Below are positions 38,023-48,639 of a stretch of DNA of 64,000 nt, piece by piece. A program made the translations under genes and the position numbers. The notes beneath the pieces are model-generated. The model did no database searches. It was not told the origin of the DNA and saw only the letters and a list, made by a program, of their open reading frames with translations. Numbering within the stretch: position 1 is the first letter of the stretch; the number at the start of each line of letters is the position of its first letter. The stretch covers positions 59,831 to 123,830 of the forward strand of contig NZ_FOGC01000012.1 in the NCBI RefSeq assembly GCF_900111105.1, written 5' to 3'. This stretch comes from Rosenbergiella nectarea. GTDB lineage: Bacteria; Pseudomonadota; Gammaproteobacteria; Enterobacterales; Enterobacteriaceae.

Positions 38023-39657
38023 ATGTCGAGTTTAATTAATTCTGCAATGAGTGGACTAAGTGCCGCCCAGCAACTGTTAAATAGCACCGCGAATAATATT
38101 AGTAGTTATACCATTGCGGGATATAACCGGCAGATCACGGTTATTTCTGAAGCGCAAAATACATTTAGTGGTAACAGTTGGTACGGAAATGGGGCGATTG
38201 TGAACGGTGTCCAACGGCAATACGATGCATTAATCGATAGTCAACTGCGCAATGCCAGTGCCAAGAGCAGCGCACAGTCGGCGCACTATACTCAGCTCTC
38301 TGCCATCGATAAACAGATGACCCTAGAGGGGGGGACATTAAATGACGGGCTCGAGGCTTTTTTTGATACGCTACAGAATGTGGTGAATAATGCCGCTGAC
38401 CCCGCCGCTCGTCAGGCGGTTATGTCTCAGGCCGCGGCGCTCACTAATCAGTTTACCAGTACGCAGACGATGCTCGATCAGCAACAGCGCGATATCAACA
38501 CACAATTGCAGAGTACCGTCTCAGCCATCAATAGTTATACCCAGCAACTCGCCACGCTTAACCAACGGATTTCCCAATTATCGCAAAGCGGCGATGCCCC
38601 CAATAATCTTCTCGACCAGCGTGACCAGTTAGTGCGTGAGCTTAATGATCAGGTGGGAGTAACGGTCGCAATGCAAGATGGCAATATGACCGTCAGTATT
38701 GCTAACGGTTTCACCTTGGTCAGTGGCAGCAAAAGTTATGCATTAGAGGCGATTCCCTCCAATGCCAACCCTGATCAATTGACCATCGGTTACCAAGATA
38801 AGGTTGCAGGAAAGGTTGAGCTGCCTGAGAAACTGCTTAAGACCGGTAAGATAGGCGGGTTACTTGCCTTTCGGCATGATGAATTGAATCAACTTCAAAA
38901 CCGCCTAGGCCAATTGACGCTTGCTTTTACCTCGGCGATGAACAGCGTCCAGCAACAGGGCTATGACCTTAATGGACAGCAAGGGGAAGCGATGTTCACT
39001 ATCGGTCAACCGACCGTTAAGCAAAATCAGTTAAATAAAGGTGATGCTACACTGAGTGCGACATTTACGGATCCGCAACAAGTACAAGCCTCTGATTATC
39101 GTGTTGCTTTTAAAGAAGGGAGTTGGCAGGTGACTCGGTTAAGTGATAATAGCTCAATTAACGCCACGCTATCTGATGATGGTTCAACATTGAGTTTTGA
39201 AGGGCTCGAACTCTCAGTGACCGGAACACCGACAGAGGGCGACAGTTTTTTACTACAGCCCGTTAATCAGATAACCCATCAGTTTTCATTAAACTTTAGC
39301 GATCCGAATAAATTAGCCGCCGCAGAGGACCTCTCGGGTGAAAGTGACAATCGCAATGTTCAGAAGATGCTCGACTTACAGTCACAAAAATGGGTTGGCG
39401 GCACACAAACCTTCAGTCAGACATGGAGCTCTGCGGTAAGTTTTGTCGGCACACAGACGCAAGCGTATGGGAATGCCGTGAACTTGTCGGATAATATCAT
39501 TACGCAGCTAACCGCGCGCCAGCAAGCCGTATCAGGGGTCAATTTGGATGAGGAGTATGCCAATTTAACCCAATATCAACAGTATTACATTGCCAATACA
39601 CAAGTGTTGAATACCGCCAGTGCGCTATTCGATGCCTTGATCAGCGTGCGGAGTTAA
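38023..39657 (+). CDS. flgK: Flagellar hook-filament junction protein FlgK (HAP1)
   Basis: A 544-residue axial protein with N-terminal SSLINSAMSGLSAAQQLLNSTANNISSY and C-terminal VNLDEEYANLTQYQQYYIANTQVLN, the paired helices of HAP proteins. It connects hook to filament and is exported with help from FlgN. It has its own late-class promoter at 37936-37963 and is followed by flgL after 23 bases. Confidence 0.97.
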   Translation: MSSLINSAMSGLSAAQQLLNSTANNISSYTIAGYNRQITVISEAQNTFSGNSWYGNGAIVNGVQRQYDALIDSQLRNASAKSSAQSAHYTQLSAIDKQMTLEGGTLNDGLEAFFDTLQNVVNNAADPAARQAVMSQAAALTNQFTSTQTMLDQQQRDINTQLQSTVSAINSYTQQLATLNQRISQLSQSGDAPNNLLDQRDQLVRELNDQVGVTVAMQDGNMTVSIANGFTLVSGSKSYALEAIPSNANPDQLTIGYQDKVAGKVELPEKLLKTGKIGGLLAFRHDELNQLQNRLGQLTLAFTSAMNSVQQQGYDLNGQQGEAMFTIGQPTVKQNQLNKGDATLSATFTDPQQVQASDYRVAFKEGSWQVTRLSDNSSINATLSDDGSTLSFEGLELSVTGTPTEGDSFLLQPVNQITHQFSLNFSDPNKLAAAEDLSGESDNRNVQKMLDLQSQKWVGGTQTFSQTWSSAVSFVGTQTQAYGNAVNLSDNIITQLTARQQAVSGVNLDEEYANLTQYQQYYIANTQVLNTASALFDALISVRS

Positions 39658-39680
39658 TCCAGAGAGCGGGAGTAAGTAAT

Positions 39681-40643
39681 ATGCGATTAAGTACCACCTT
39701 TATTTTCCAGCAACAGCTGCGAGGGATCAGTCAGACTCAAGCGGATTGGTTAGCCACTGGACAGCGACTCTCTACCGGTAAGCGGGTTGTTTCTCCTTCG
39801 GATGATCCGATTGCGGCGTCACAAGCTTTGGGGATACAGCAGCATCAGCGTACCGAACAGCGTTACGGTATGGCGCAGCAATTTGCACAAACCACCCTGA
39901 GCACCGAAGCCACCGCGCTATCCTCGTTAAGCGATACTATTCAATCTGCGATCAGTGACATTATTTATGGTTCAACCGGTACCTTAAATGATGATGATAG
40001 GCAATCCGTGGCAGCGAAGTTAGAAGGGGCGCGTAGTCAATTAATGACCATCGCGAACAGTCAGGACAGCAGCGGACGCTATTTGTTTGCCGGGTATAAC
40101 ACCGGCCAGCCGCCGTTTGTCGAGGGAGCACAAGGAGCGACCTATCAAGGGGGCGAACAACCAATTATGCAACAGGTGGATAGCCAACGGGTAATGACCC
40201 TAACCCACACCGGTAAACAGGTTTTTCAATCCGCTCCACCCAATCCGAAAGTAGAACCTGATGGTAGTTTGGGCGATACGGATCTCTTCTCGGTCTTAGA
40301 CAAAGCGATTGCTGCCCTGAAGACACCGCTGAAAGATGCCGATGATGCGGGGATGAAGGATTTTCAGGAGGCAATGAATAAGGCAAACCGAGGGTTAAAT
40401 AATAGTTTGAACAATATTCTGTCCATTCAATCTGAAAATGGTACCCAGTTGAAGGAATTAGATAGCCTAGGGTCGATCAGTGCCAGCCAGAGTGTGCTTG
40501 CCCAAGGCCAATTGAGTCAGTTAACGGATGCCGATATGACGCAAACTATTTCGGAGTATCAAATGAAGCAGACTGCGTTACAAGCCAGCTATACCGCCTT
40601 TACGCAAATGTCCAAACTCTCGCTGTTTCAAATGAATAGGTGA
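39681..40643 (+). CDS. flgL: Flagellar hook-filament junction protein FlgL (HAP3)
   Basis: A 320-residue flagellin-like junction protein. It begins MRLSTTFIFQQQLRGISQTQ and contains LSTGKRVVSPSDDPIAASQAL. It ends with a helix (ISEYQMKQTALQASYTAF) that pairs with the N-terminus. It is the last gene of the flagellar run and is closed by a strong terminator. Confidence 0.97.
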   Translation: MRLSTTFIFQQQLRGISQTQADWLATGQRLSTGKRVVSPSDDPIAASQALGIQQHQRTEQRYGMAQQFAQTTLSTEATALSSLSDTIQSAISDIIYGSTGTLNDDDRQSVAAKLEGARSQLMTIANSQDSSGRYLFAGYNTGQPPFVEGAQGATYQGGEQPIMQQVDSQRVMTLTHTGKQVFQSAPPNPKVEPDGSLGDTDLFSVLDKAIAALKTPLKDADDAGMKDFQEAMNKANRGLNNSLNNILSIQSENGTQLKELDSLGSISASQSVLAQGQLSQLTDADMTQTISEYQMKQTALQASYTAFTQMSKLSLFQMNR

Positions 40644-40651
40644 TAGATAGC

Positions 40652-40679
40652 AAAACACCCGCACTATCGCGGGTGTTTT
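40652..40679. terminator. Bidirectional terminator between flgL and rne
   Basis: AAAACACCCGC, loop ACTATC, GCGGGTGTTTT: an 11-base perfect stem with A and T runs on the outer sides, so it can act on both strands. It sits between the convergent stops of flgL and rne. Confidence 0.93.
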
Positions 40680-40692
40680 GTATTGCGCTGAC

Positions 40693-43674
40693 TTAGCTCG
40701 TTTTGGTCACGTCGGCGGTGGCATGGTGACGTGCAGCATGTCCGCCTGCCGAGCCCTTACCGGTGAAGTGATAGACCGGACGCATCCAATCACTCTGTTT
40801 CATCGGCTCAGAGACCCAAGCTGGGGCCTCAGCTTTTGTCACGGGTGAGGTGGCCACCAGACGACCCGCGGTAACTGCGGTCGGGGTGATAGGTTCCGCG
40901 ATCGTCGGCTGAGTTTCGTTGACCGCAGGCTGAGTCTCGATAACCTCGGACTGTGGCGCAACATGCTCTTCTTTAACGGCTGCGGGTTCCACGGTTGATA
41001 CGGGTTCAGGAACAACGGGTGTTTCAACAGTCTCTGCTGGGGTCGCTGCAACGGATGTCATGGTTGTTTCAACAGGCGTAGAATCGGTGACTGGCAGCGT
41101 AGCAGTTTGCTCGTTATCCGTTTCATTCACAGCGTCAATCATCGGTTCCTCAGGGGTGAGTGCCAGATCATAACGTACCCATACCTTACCTGATGCCATT
41201 TCCGGCGCAGCGGCCGCCGTGGTCACGGCCATCGGGGTTTGTTGTGGATAACGGTCATCACGATAGCGGCGACGGCGTTGACCACTTACCCGCAGGTGGC
41301 GTGGTGAGCGACGCGAGCGGCGTGGTGCAACACTCTCCTGATTATCCATGCTAGCCTGACGCGCCGTGGCTGTTTCAACTGGCGCAGCGACCTCTACCGC
41401 TTGTTCAGCGTGTGGCGCAGCGACTGCAACGGCGGCATCAGTGTCAGTCACACGGACTTTTTGTTGCAGAGTACGAGGTTGACGGCGTGGCGCGACCTTT
41501 ACTTCACGCGGTGCTTCTTCGCTTGATGACGCTTCGTCTTCCAGCACGGGGGCCGTTTCTTGCTTACGCGCTTCTTGTTGCTGACGACGCTCTTCTTGGC
41601 GACGACGCTGACGTTCAGCACGTTGCTCACGACGTTGCTGTTCGCGTTGCTGACGCACTTCATCGCTGATCGCATTGTCTTGGCGCGGGGCACGTTCTTG
41701 ACGAGTCGCGTTTTCCGTATTGTTTGGCTGGTTACGTGGAGATTGAAGACGAGTCTCGTCTTGTTGTCCCGTTACGCTAGTCTCTTTTTGACTCTGACGG
41801 CCAGAACGGTCGTTCTTATCATTGCGATCATAACGGTTGTTATTACGGCGCTGAGTGTTACGACGATCTGATTGGCGCTGTTTATCTTGCTGTTGCGACG
41901 CAGTCGATGCAGCAGGCGCGGTTGTCGTGGTGTCTGCCGCAGGTTTTTCTGCATTATCAGCGCCAGCGAAGAAGGCTTTAATCCCTTTCACTAGGCGGCT
42001 AAAGAAACAACCCGTCGTTTTTTCTGTGGTAGGCTGAGCGGGCGCTTCTGCCGCGACAGGTGGTGCATCAGGCATAACAAAAGCAGCCAGTGCAGGTTGC
42101 TCAGAGCGACGACGTTCAACCGTATCGTCTTCCGATGGCAGCGCCATCTCGGTTTCGTGCAATTTCGGCAAGTGGTAACTGAGCGTATGAGTCTCTTCAC
42201 CTTTGCGTACGCGCAGTACTGAGTAGTGTGGTGTCTGCATCTTGTCGTCTGGAACGATAACGGTTTTCACGCCACCTTGGCGAGTCTCAATGGCATTGAC
42301 CGCCGAGCGCTTCTCGTTGAGTAAGTACGAGGCGACTTGTACTGGCACGATCGCATGCACTTCTTTGGTGTTGTCCTTTAACGCTTCTTCTTCGATAAGA
42401 CGCAGGATAGAGAGCGCTAAGGATTCGTTATCGCGGATGGTTCCGGTGCCACTACAACGTGGACAAACATGGTGGCTCGATTCGCCCAGTGAAGGACTTA
42501 GACGCTGGCGCGACATCTCAAGCAAACCAAAGCGTGAAATATGGCTGATTTGAATGCGCGCGCGGTCTTGGCGGACGGCATCACGTAATTTGTTTTCGAC
42601 GGCACGCTGATGGCGGGTTGGCGTCATATCGATAAAGTCGATAACGATTAAGCCACCTAAGTCACGTAACCGCAATTGACGCGCAATCTCATCGGCCGCT
42701 TCAAGGTTAGTATTAAAGGCAGTTTCTTCGATATCGCCGCCACGGGTTGAGCGCGCAGAGTTAATATCGATAGCGGTCAAGGCTTCAGTGGTATCGATGA
42801 CGATAGAGCCACCAGAAGGCAGACGCACTTCACGCTGGAACGCAGATTCAATCTGCGATTCAATTTGATAGTGGCTAAACAGGGGAATTTCACCGGAGTA
42901 CAATTTAATTTTGCTGGTGAAATCAGGGCGGCCTAACGCAGCGATATGTTGGCGGGCTAATTCAAGGACACTAGGGTTATCGATAAGGATTTCACCGATG
43001 TCTTGACGCAAGTAGTCACGGAACGCACGGACAATCACATTACTTTCTTGGTGGATCAGGAAAGGCGCTGGACGGCTGCTCGCTGCCTTTTGAATCGCTT
43101 CCCAGTGTTTCAGTCGAAAGTTTAAGTCCCACTGTAGCGATTCTGCTGATTTCCCGACGCCTGCGGTCCGCACGATCAGACCCATGCCATTAGGAATATC
43201 GAGAGAGGAGAGGGCTTCTTTTAATTCACTGCGGTCATCGCCTTCAATACGACGGGAGATACCCCCTGCGCGTGGGTTATTAGGCATAAGGACCAGATAA
43301 CTTCCCGCTAGACTGATAAAGGTGGTCAGTGCTGCCCCTTTATTGCCGCGCTCTTCCTTATCAATTTGTACAATAACTTCTTGGCCTTCGCGTAAAACAT
43401 CTTTGATGTTTGGACGTCCATGACCGGAGTAATTGTCAGGGAAGTATTCGCGAGAGATTTCCTTAAGAGGGAGAAAACCATGGCGTTCAGCACCATAGTC
43501 AACGAAAGCGGCTTCTAAGCTGGGTTCAATACGGGTGATTTTACCTTTATAAATATTCGCTTTCTTTTGTTCATGGCCCGGACTTTCAATATCCAAGTCA
43601 TAGAGTTTTTGTCCATCTACCAGTGCGACACGCAACTCCTCCTGCTGAGTTGCGTTAATGAGCATTCTTTTCAT
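40693..43674 (-). CDS. rne: Ribonuclease E
   Basis: A 993-residue endoribonuclease, the core of the RNA degradosome. The catalytic half (about 1-530) aligns without gaps to E. coli at its start. It has the S1 domain, metal-binding Asp in [14 protein letters not shown] and in LIVIDFIDM, and the zinc-link CPRCSGTG. The scaffold half has an amphipathic membrane-binding segment ([15 protein letters not shown]), a long Arg/Gln-rich RNA-binding stretch and a C-terminal end ([11 protein letters not shown]) resembling the PNPase-docking tail. It matures rRNA and tRNA and starts mRNA decay. It controls its own mRNA through the leader at 43675-43990. Confidence 0.97.
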   Translation of the reverse strand: MKRMLINATQQEELRVALVDGQKLYDLDIESPGHEQKKANIYKGKITRIEPSLEAAFVDYGAERHGFLPLKEISREYFPDNYSGHGRPNIKDVLREGQEVIVQIDKEERGNKGAALTTFISLAGSYLVLMPNNPRAGGISRRIEGDDRSELKEALSSLDIPNGMGLIVRTAGVGKSAESLQWDLNFRLKHWEAIQKAASSRPAPFLIHQESNVIVRAFRDYLRQDIGEILIDNPSVLELARQHIAALGRPDFTSKIKLYSGEIPLFSHYQIESQIESAFQREVRLPSGGSIVIDTTEALTAIDINSARSTRGGDIEETAFNTNLEAADEIARQLRLRDLGGLIVIDFIDMTPTRHQRAVENKLRDAVRQDRARIQISHISRFGLLEMSRQRLSPSLGESSHHVCPRCSGTGTIRDNESLALSILRLIEEEALKDNTKEVHAIVPVQVASYLLNEKRSAVNAIETRQGGVKTVIVPDDKMQTPHYSVLRVRKGEETHTLSYHLPKLHETEMALPSEDDTVERRRSEQPALAAFVMPDAPPVAAEAPAQPTTEKTTGCFFSRLVKGIKAFFAGADNAEKPAADTTTTAPAASTASQQQDKQRQSDRRNTQRRNNNRYDRNDKNDRSGRQSQKETSVTGQQDETRLQSPRNQPNNTENATRQERAPRQDNAISDEVRQQREQQRREQRAERQRRRQEERRQQQEARKQETAPVLEDEASSSEEAPREVKVAPRRQPRTLQQKVRVTDTDAAVAVAAPHAEQAVEVAAPVETATARQASMDNQESVAPRRSRRSPRHLRVSGQRRRRYRDDRYPQQTPMAVTTAAAAPEMASGKVWVRYDLALTPEEPMIDAVNETDNEQTATLPVTDSTPVETTMTSVAATPAETVETPVVPEPVSTVEPAAVKEEHVAPQSEVIETQPAVNETQPTIAEPITPTAVTAGRLVATSPVTKAEAPAWVSEPMKQSDWMRPVYHFTGKGSAGGHAARHHATADVTKTS

Positions 43675-43990
43675 TTACATGTTCTCGTCATTATCATTTT
43701 TGAAAAGCTGCGGGCATTACTGCGATGAGCGAGTTATCCGATGGCTTCGTGTCTGTAGGCAATGACGTCAGCCTCACGGCTGTCGATCGCTTAAGAAGCG
43801 CATAACGTCGGGGAAGTGTTACTAATCAGCTTCACAATTCCGTAGAGATCATCTCTTCCCAAAATAAGGGGAGAGGGCAATATCCCATCTCGTTCAGGCT
43901 GCAGTCCGCAGCCCGCTAACTATCTGAATCCACTCGACGTCTTATGCCATTGCAGCGTGTTGTCTCATCAGATAAAAATTCAACTAAGTT
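43675..43990 (-). promoter_or_regulatory. rne 5' leader (autoregulatory element)
   Basis: On the minus strand this stretch shares several blocks with the E. coli rne leader as I recall it: AAGACGT, GTTAGCGGGCTGCGG with AGTCC/AGCC following, CCGTGAGGCTGACG, GACACGAAGCCATCGG and GCCCGCAGCTT just before the start. GGGCTGCGGACTGCAGCC can fold as the hp2-like hairpin. Known role: RNase E binds this leader and cuts its own mRNA when in excess. The 5' boundary is approximate. Confidence 0.8.
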
Positions 43991-44220
43991 GCTTTACGAT
44001 GCAAAGTTCTGTAATCGTTCAGCCCCAGCATTATTCCATTGCTCCCCTTCATATAGCAAGGTGACTTTCGCGTTGTTGATCACTTTATTTATTATTTGAG
44101 CAATTTAAGAGGAAAACCAGAAAATAGCTGGTTAAAAAGAGAGCATAGTGCGCGATATTGGCGGACGTAAGAGTAATAAAAGAGTAGCGATCAATCTTGA
44201 GTCTCTTTACACTTATCCGC

Positions 44221-45180
44221 ATGAAAACAGAACATAATGGCGTACAGCTGATTGCCATCACGTCGGAACACGACGGACAGCGAATTGATAACTTTTTGCG
44301 GACCTTTTTGAAAGGGGTTCCGAAGAGCATGATTTATCGAATCTTACGTAAAGGTGAGGTTCGAGTGAACAAAAAAAGAGTAAAACCGGAATATAAACTT
44401 ATTGCCGGCGATGAACTGCGTATCCCACCGGTTCGGACTTCTCAGAGTGAGGCGCCGGAAGTCTCGCCTAAGTTAGCACGCGTCGCGCAGTTAGATGACG
44501 CTATCCTGTACGAAGACGAGGCGATTCTGGTGTTGAATAAGCCCTCCGGTACGGCGGTACACGGTGGTAGTGGCTTGAGTTTCGGGGTTATCGAAGGTTT
44601 ACGTGCCTTGCGACCGGATGCGCGTTTTCTGGAATTAGTTCATCGATTAGATCGCGATACCTCGGGCATTCTACTCGTCGCTAAAAAACGGTCTGCGTTG
44701 CGCTCTTTGCATGAACAGCTGCGTGATAAGACTATGCAGAAAGATTATCTGGCATTGGTGCGCGGCGAATGGCCTTCCCACCTTAAATCCGTTAAAGCCC
44801 CGCTGCTGAAAAATATTTTGCAAAGTGGTGAGCGGGTCGTGAAAGTCAGTACTGAAGGTAAACCCTCCGAGACACGGTTTAAGGTTGAAGAGCGTTTTGG
44901 CTTCGCGACCTTGGTCAAAGCGAGTCCGGTCACCGGGCGCACTCATCAGATTCGGGTGCATACTCTACATGCTGGTCATGCTATCGCCTTCGATGACCGC
45001 TATGGTGTCGCCAGTTTTGATCAACAATTAGCCGGCACTGGACTCTCGCGTCTCTTCCTGCATGCGGCAGCGCTGACCTTTACCCATCCTGGGACAGGTG
45101 AAACCCTAAGGGTTGAAGCCCCGTTAGATTCAGGGCTTAAACGCTGTTTAACGACACTGCGTCAGAAGAAAAACGCCTAA
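44221..45180 (+). CDS. rluC: 23S rRNA pseudouridine(955/2504/2580) synthase RluC
   Basis: A 319-residue enzyme, the same length as in E. coli. An N-terminal S4 RNA-binding domain (about 20-80, [23 protein letters not shown]) precedes the catalytic RluA-type domain with Asp in HRLDRDTSG and the motif GRTHQIRVH. It makes three pseudouridines in the large rRNA. ATG 44221 matches the E. coli start; the frame extends 24 bases upstream. It is divergent from rne and followed by a terminator that overlaps the end of yceF. Confidence 0.96.
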   Translation: MKTEHNGVQLIAITSEHDGQRIDNFLRTFLKGVPKSMIYRILRKGEVRVNKKRVKPEYKLIAGDELRIPPVRTSQSEAPEVSPKLARVAQLDDAILYEDEAILVLNKPSGTAVHGGSGLSFGVIEGLRALRPDARFLELVHRLDRDTSGILLVAKKRSALRSLHEQLRDKTMQKDYLALVRGEWPSHLKSVKAPLLKNILQSGERVVKVSTEGKPSETRFKVEERFGFATLVKASPVTGRTHQIRVHTLHAGHAIAFDDRYGVASFDQQLAGTGLSRLFLHAAALTFTHPGTGETLRVEAPLDSGLKRCLTTLRQKKNA

Positions 45181-45188
45181 GTGAGTAG

Positions 45189-45223
45189 GGCATTAATCGG
45201 TTAACGGATTAATGCCTATTTTT
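45189..45223 (+). terminator. Rho-independent terminator of rluC
   Basis: A 10-base perfect stem GGCATTAATC/GATTAATGCC with loop GGTTAACG, then TATTTTT. It lies 8 bases after the rluC stop and overlaps the last codons of the opposing yceF gene. Confidence 0.85.
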
Positions 45224-45780
45224 CTAAGGATGGCCGATAGCGCAATCAAGGGTAAACCGACGAGCGTATTCGGGTCATCTCCCGCCATTCGCTCAAATAG
45301 CGTGATCCCCAATCCCTCCGATTTAAAACTCCCTGCACATTGTAACGGTTGTTCTTTATGGATGTAGCCCCAGATTTCGTCGTCGGTGAGTTCTCGAAAA
45401 AAGACTTGATAGGTTTCTAGCCGCTGATGCCACTGATGGTTAACGCCGTCATACACGGCCAAACCGGTGTGGAATGTCACACATTGTCCGGAAGAAGCAC
45501 GCAACTGGATAAACGCCTGCTCTGGGGTATGGGGCTTGCCCAAGATGCGTTCAGCTAAACTCCCCAATTGGTCACAGCCGATAATGATGCTGTCTGGATA
45601 TCGGTCGATCAGCGCTGAAGCCTTTTCGCGGGCTAGGCGTAACACTTGCTCTTCAATCGATTCTCTGGGAGCCGCCGATTCGTCGATATCGGGTGCGGCA
45701 CAGAAAAAGGGGAGTCCCAGTTTATCTAAAACCGCCTGACGAAAAGGAGAGGAAGAGGCGAGTACGAGGTTATAAGACAT
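45193..45780 (-). CDS. yceF: 7-methyl-GTP pyrophosphatase YceF (Maf family)
   Basis: A 195-residue Maf/ham1-fold nucleotide pyrophosphatase. It has the N-terminal SSSPFRQAVLDKLGLPF, PDIDESA (family catalytic region) and IIGCDQLG. E. coli YceF hydrolyses m7GTP, a house-cleaning activity. It is divergent from the yceD operon. Its last codons share DNA with the rluC terminator. Confidence 0.95.
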   Translation of the reverse strand: MSYNLVLASSSPFRQAVLDKLGLPFFCAAPDIDESAAPRESIEEQVLRLAREKASALIDRYPDSIIIGCDQLGSLAERILGKPHTPEQAFIQLRASSGQCVTFHTGLAVYDGVNHQWHQRLETYQVFFRELTDDEIWGYIHKEQPLQCAGSFKSEGLGITLFERMAGDDPNTLVGLPLIALSAILRKIGINPLTD

Positions 45781-45884
45781 ATTTTTTTCATAATCTATAG
45801 CGAATTAGGTCAACTCATCTTAAACTATCTGCCGCACTGGTTGCGAATTTCTCGGTTAAAGATGCGGGTCAATGGCCTTTTTCT

Positions 45885-45913
45885 TTGACTCTTTATCATT
45901 ACAAAGTTAATAT
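45885..45913 (+). promoter_or_regulatory. Sigma-70 promoter of the yceD-rpmF-plsX operon
   Basis: TTGACT (45885-45890), a 17-base spacer, TAATAT (45908-45913). It is near-consensus at optimal spacing. The expected transcription start falls around 45919-45921, only a few bases before the yceD ATG at 45923. Confidence 0.85.
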
Positions 45914-45922
45914 GCGCGCCCT

Positions 45923-46444
45923 ATGCAAATAGTAAAATTACCTCTTACTCTGGATCTGCAACGTACTGCACAGAAACGCCTTGATTATCAGGGAGTCTAT
46001 GTTGCGGACGCGTTACAACGTTTAGCCGATTCAGTGGTGAGTGTGGACACCGATGTGTCGTGTACCATGTCTTTCGGCATTGATAGCCAGCGCTTAGCCG
46101 TCCTTGAGGGCAGCGCTGACGTAACGGTAACGTTATGCTGCCAGCGTTGTAATGACACGTTCACTCATACTGTCCACGTAAAATACCTCTTCAGCCCTGT
46201 TCGCAATGACGAGCAGGCGGAAGCGTTACCAGAAGATTATGAGCCCGTTGAAGTCGATGAGTTTGGCGAAGTCAATGTGCTTGCGGTAATCGAAGATGAA
46301 CTTATCCTCGCATTGCCTGTCGTTCCGGTACATGATTCTGAACACTGTGAAGTGTCCGACGCGGATATGGTATTTGGCGATTTGCCTGCTGAGGCAGAAA
46401 AACCAAATCCATTTGCCGTATTAGCAAGTTTAAAGCGTAAGTAA
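45923..46444 (+). CDS. yceD: YceD family protein (DUF177), large-subunit rRNA accumulation protein
   Basis: A 173-residue protein highly similar to E. coli YceD, with a CQRC zinc-type pair near residue 73 and the identical C-terminus [13 protein letters not shown]. YceD/DUF177 proteins support 23S rRNA accumulation and are co-transcribed with rpmF. The predicted promoter leaves almost no 5' leader, and no Shine-Dalgarno lies in front of the ATG. Confidence 0.95.
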   Translation: MQIVKLPLTLDLQRTAQKRLDYQGVYVADALQRLADSVVSVDTDVSCTMSFGIDSQRLAVLEGSADVTVTLCCQRCNDTFTHTVHVKYLFSPVRNDEQAEALPEDYEPVEVDEFGEVNVLAVIEDELILALPVVPVHDSEHCEVSDADMVFGDLPAEAEKPNPFAVLASLKRK

Positions 46445-46458
46445 TAGGAGTAAGGTCC

Positions 46459-46629
46459 ATGGCCGTACAACAGAATAAACCAACCCGTTCCAAGCGTGGC
46501 ATGCGCCGTTCACACGATGCACTGACTACGTCTGCTCTGTCCGTAGATAAAGTTTCTGGCGAAACTCATCTGCGTCACCATGTGACTGCTGACGGTTACT
46601 ACCGTGGTCGCAAGGTAATTGCTAAGTAA
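46459..46629 (+). CDS. rpmF: 50S ribosomal protein L32
   Basis: A 56-residue ribosomal protein: [20 protein letters not shown], then [20 protein letters not shown] at the end. It is one residue shorter than E. coli L32 in the middle. It lacks zinc-binding cysteines, as in E. coli. It lies 14 bases after yceD, with TAGGAG upstream. Confidence 0.97.
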   Translation: MAVQQNKPTRSKRGMRRSHDALTTSALSVDKVSGETHLRHHVTADGYYRGRKVIAK

Positions 46630-46655
46630 TTCTGGCCGCGAAGCTAGGTATTACT

Positions 46656-47669
46656 TTGACACGTGTGACCCTGGCTGTTGACGCCATGGGCGGGGATTTC
46701 GGTCCCCACGTGACAGTGCCTGCAGTTCTGCAGGCACTGGGCATCTATCCCTTCTTAGAGATTTTTCTTGTCGGCCTTCCCGACACACTTCAGCCATTAC
46801 TTGTGACAGCAGATTCCTCTGTACTCGAACGTCTTCATTGCGTCGCGGCTGAGTCTGTTATCACCAGTGATGTAAAACCCTCATCGGCCATTCGCCAAAG
46901 TAAAAATAGCTCAATGCGGCTTGCGTTAGAGTTAGTCAAAGAGCAGAAAGCGCAGGCTTGCCTGAGTGCAGGGGATACCGGTACGCTGATGGGGCTGGCA
47001 TTATTCCTTCTCAAACCTCTGCCACAAATCCGTCGCCCAGCGTTAATGACCCTGTTGCCCAACGCCTTGGATGGCCAGACCGTCATCCTCGATATTGGCG
47101 CCAATGTTGAGGCGGACAGTGAAATGTTACTGCAGTTTGCGATGATGGGCGCAGTAGTGGCGCAACAAATGTTAGCCATCTCTGAACCTCGGATCGCATT
47201 GCTTAATGTTGGTCAAGAAGAGGGCAAAGGGAAAGAATCTATCCGTCAAGCCGCGAAATTATTACGGCAACAGAGCGTGATCCGTTATACTGGCTTCTTA
47301 GAAGGAAGTGAATTACTAACAGGTCAAGCTGATGTCTTGGTCTGTGATGGGTTCAGTGGCAATGTGGCATTGAAGACGTTAGAAGGCGCGGTTAGATATT
47401 TTCTTCAACGTGCAGGGCGTGGCCAGTCTAGCTGGCGGCGGCTTATCCGAACACTGCTTTCACCAAATACCAGTAAGATTGATCCAGATAAGTATAATGG
47501 TGCATTTTTATTAGGGTTGTCGGGCGTGGTCATTAAGAGCCATGGGGCAGCGAATCAGCAAGCTTTTTTAGCGGCAATTGAGCAGTCAATATTGACGGTA
47601 CAGCGGCAACTCTCCCAGCGAGTCGCCCGCCAATTAGCCACTGTAGTAGCCAGGAGTGACAGAACATAA
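46656..47669 (+). CDS. plsX: Phosphate acyltransferase PlsX
   Basis: A 337-residue enzyme that converts acyl-ACP to acyl-phosphate for phospholipid synthesis. The family motif [12 protein letters not shown] is at the N-terminus, followed by [33 protein letters not shown] and [13 protein letters not shown]. The start is TTG 46656, which gives the residues [12 protein letters not shown] aligning with E. coli. The C-terminal region is shorter than in E. coli. The stop is directly followed by the fabH ATG. Confidence 0.95.
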   Translation: MTRVTLAVDAMGGDFGPHVTVPAVLQALGIYPFLEIFLVGLPDTLQPLLVTADSSVLERLHCVAAESVITSDVKPSSAIRQSKNSSMRLALELVKEQKAQACLSAGDTGTLMGLALFLLKPLPQIRRPALMTLLPNALDGQTVILDIGANVEADSEMLLQFAMMGAVVAQQMLAISEPRIALLNVGQEEGKGKESIRQAAKLLRQQSVIRYTGFLEGSELLTGQADVLVCDGFSGNVALKTLEGAVRYFLQRAGRGQSSWRRLIRTLLSPNTSKIDPDKYNGAFLLGLSGVVIKSHGAANQQAFLAAIEQSILTVQRQLSQRVARQLATVVARSDRT

Positions 47670-48623
47670 ATGTTTAGCAAAATTATGGGTACGGGTAGTT
47701 ATCTACCTGAACAAATCCGCACCAATGCAGATTTAGAAAAAATGGTAGAGACAACCGACGAATGGATTGTTACTCGTACCGGTATCCGTGAACGTCGCGT
47801 TGCGGGTCCCGATGAAAACGTGGCGACTATGGGTTTCTATGCTGCGCAAAAAGCCATCGAGATGGCGGGGATCGATAAAAACGACATCGGACTCATCATC
47901 GTTGCGACCACGTCATCGAGCCACGCTTTCCCGAGTTCCGCCTGTATGATCCAACAACTGTTGGGCATCACCGACTGTCCTGCATTTGACTTAGCCGCCG
48001 CCTGTGCGGGGTTCACCTATGCACTCAGCGTTGCCGATCAATACATCAAAAATGGTGCAGTGAAACACGCGCTGGTGATTGGGGCTGATGCGTTAACTCG
48101 CACACTCGATCCTAACGATCGAGGCACCGTCATCTTGTTCGGTGATGGCGCCGGGGCAGTGTTACTTGGTCAGAGTGAGAGTGCTGGAATTATCTCAACC
48201 CATCTACACGCTGATGGCAGTTTTGGGAAATTACTGACATTAGGTTATCAAGATCGTGAGCACCAAGATCAGCCATCCTATTTAACCATGGCAGGTAACG
48301 AGGTGTTCAAGGTTGCGGTCACTGAACTCGCCCACATTGTTGAAGAAACATTGGAAGCGAATGGAATTGATCGTTCAGAGCTTGATTGGCTAGTGCCTCA
48401 CCAAGCCAATTTACGTATTATTAGCGCCACGGCTAAAAAATTGCATATGGGAATGGATAAAGTCGTCGTCACGCTTGATCGTCACGGTAATACTTCAGCG
48501 GCATCCGTGCCGACCGCGCTCGATGAAGCCGTGCGCGATGGACGAATTCAACGGGGGCAGTTGATTTTATTAGAAGCCTTTGGCGGTGGTTTTACTTGGG
48601 GCTCTGCCCTCGTTCGTTTTTGA
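47670..48623 (+). CDS. fabH: 3-oxoacyl-ACP synthase III FabH
   Basis: A 317-residue condensing enzyme, the same length as in E. coli. It starts fatty-acid synthesis from acetyl-CoA and malonyl-ACP. The catalytic Cys is near 112 in [11 protein letters not shown], His in VPHQANLRI and Asn in HGNTSAAS. It begins at the base after the plsX stop, so translation is probably coupled. Confidence 0.97.
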   Translation: MFSKIMGTGSYLPEQIRTNADLEKMVETTDEWIVTRTGIRERRVAGPDENVATMGFYAAQKAIEMAGIDKNDIGLIIVATTSSSHAFPSSACMIQQLLGITDCPAFDLAAACAGFTYALSVADQYIKNGAVKHALVIGADALTRTLDPNDRGTVILFGDGAGAVLLGQSESAGIISTHLHADGSFGKLLTLGYQDREHQDQPSYLTMAGNEVFKVAVTELAHIVEETLEANGIDRSELDWLVPHQANLRIISATAKKLHMGMDKVVVTLDRHGNTSAASVPTALDEAVRDGRIQRGQLILLEAFGGGFTWGSALVRF

Positions 48624-48639
48624 TTGACAGGTATCTTTT

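Noticed and set aside
41160-42037. Several open frames on the plus strand opposite the rne C-terminal half
   Set aside because: They arise from the biased Arg/Gln/Glu/Ala codon content of the RNase E scaffold region; none has a recognisable domain or start signal.
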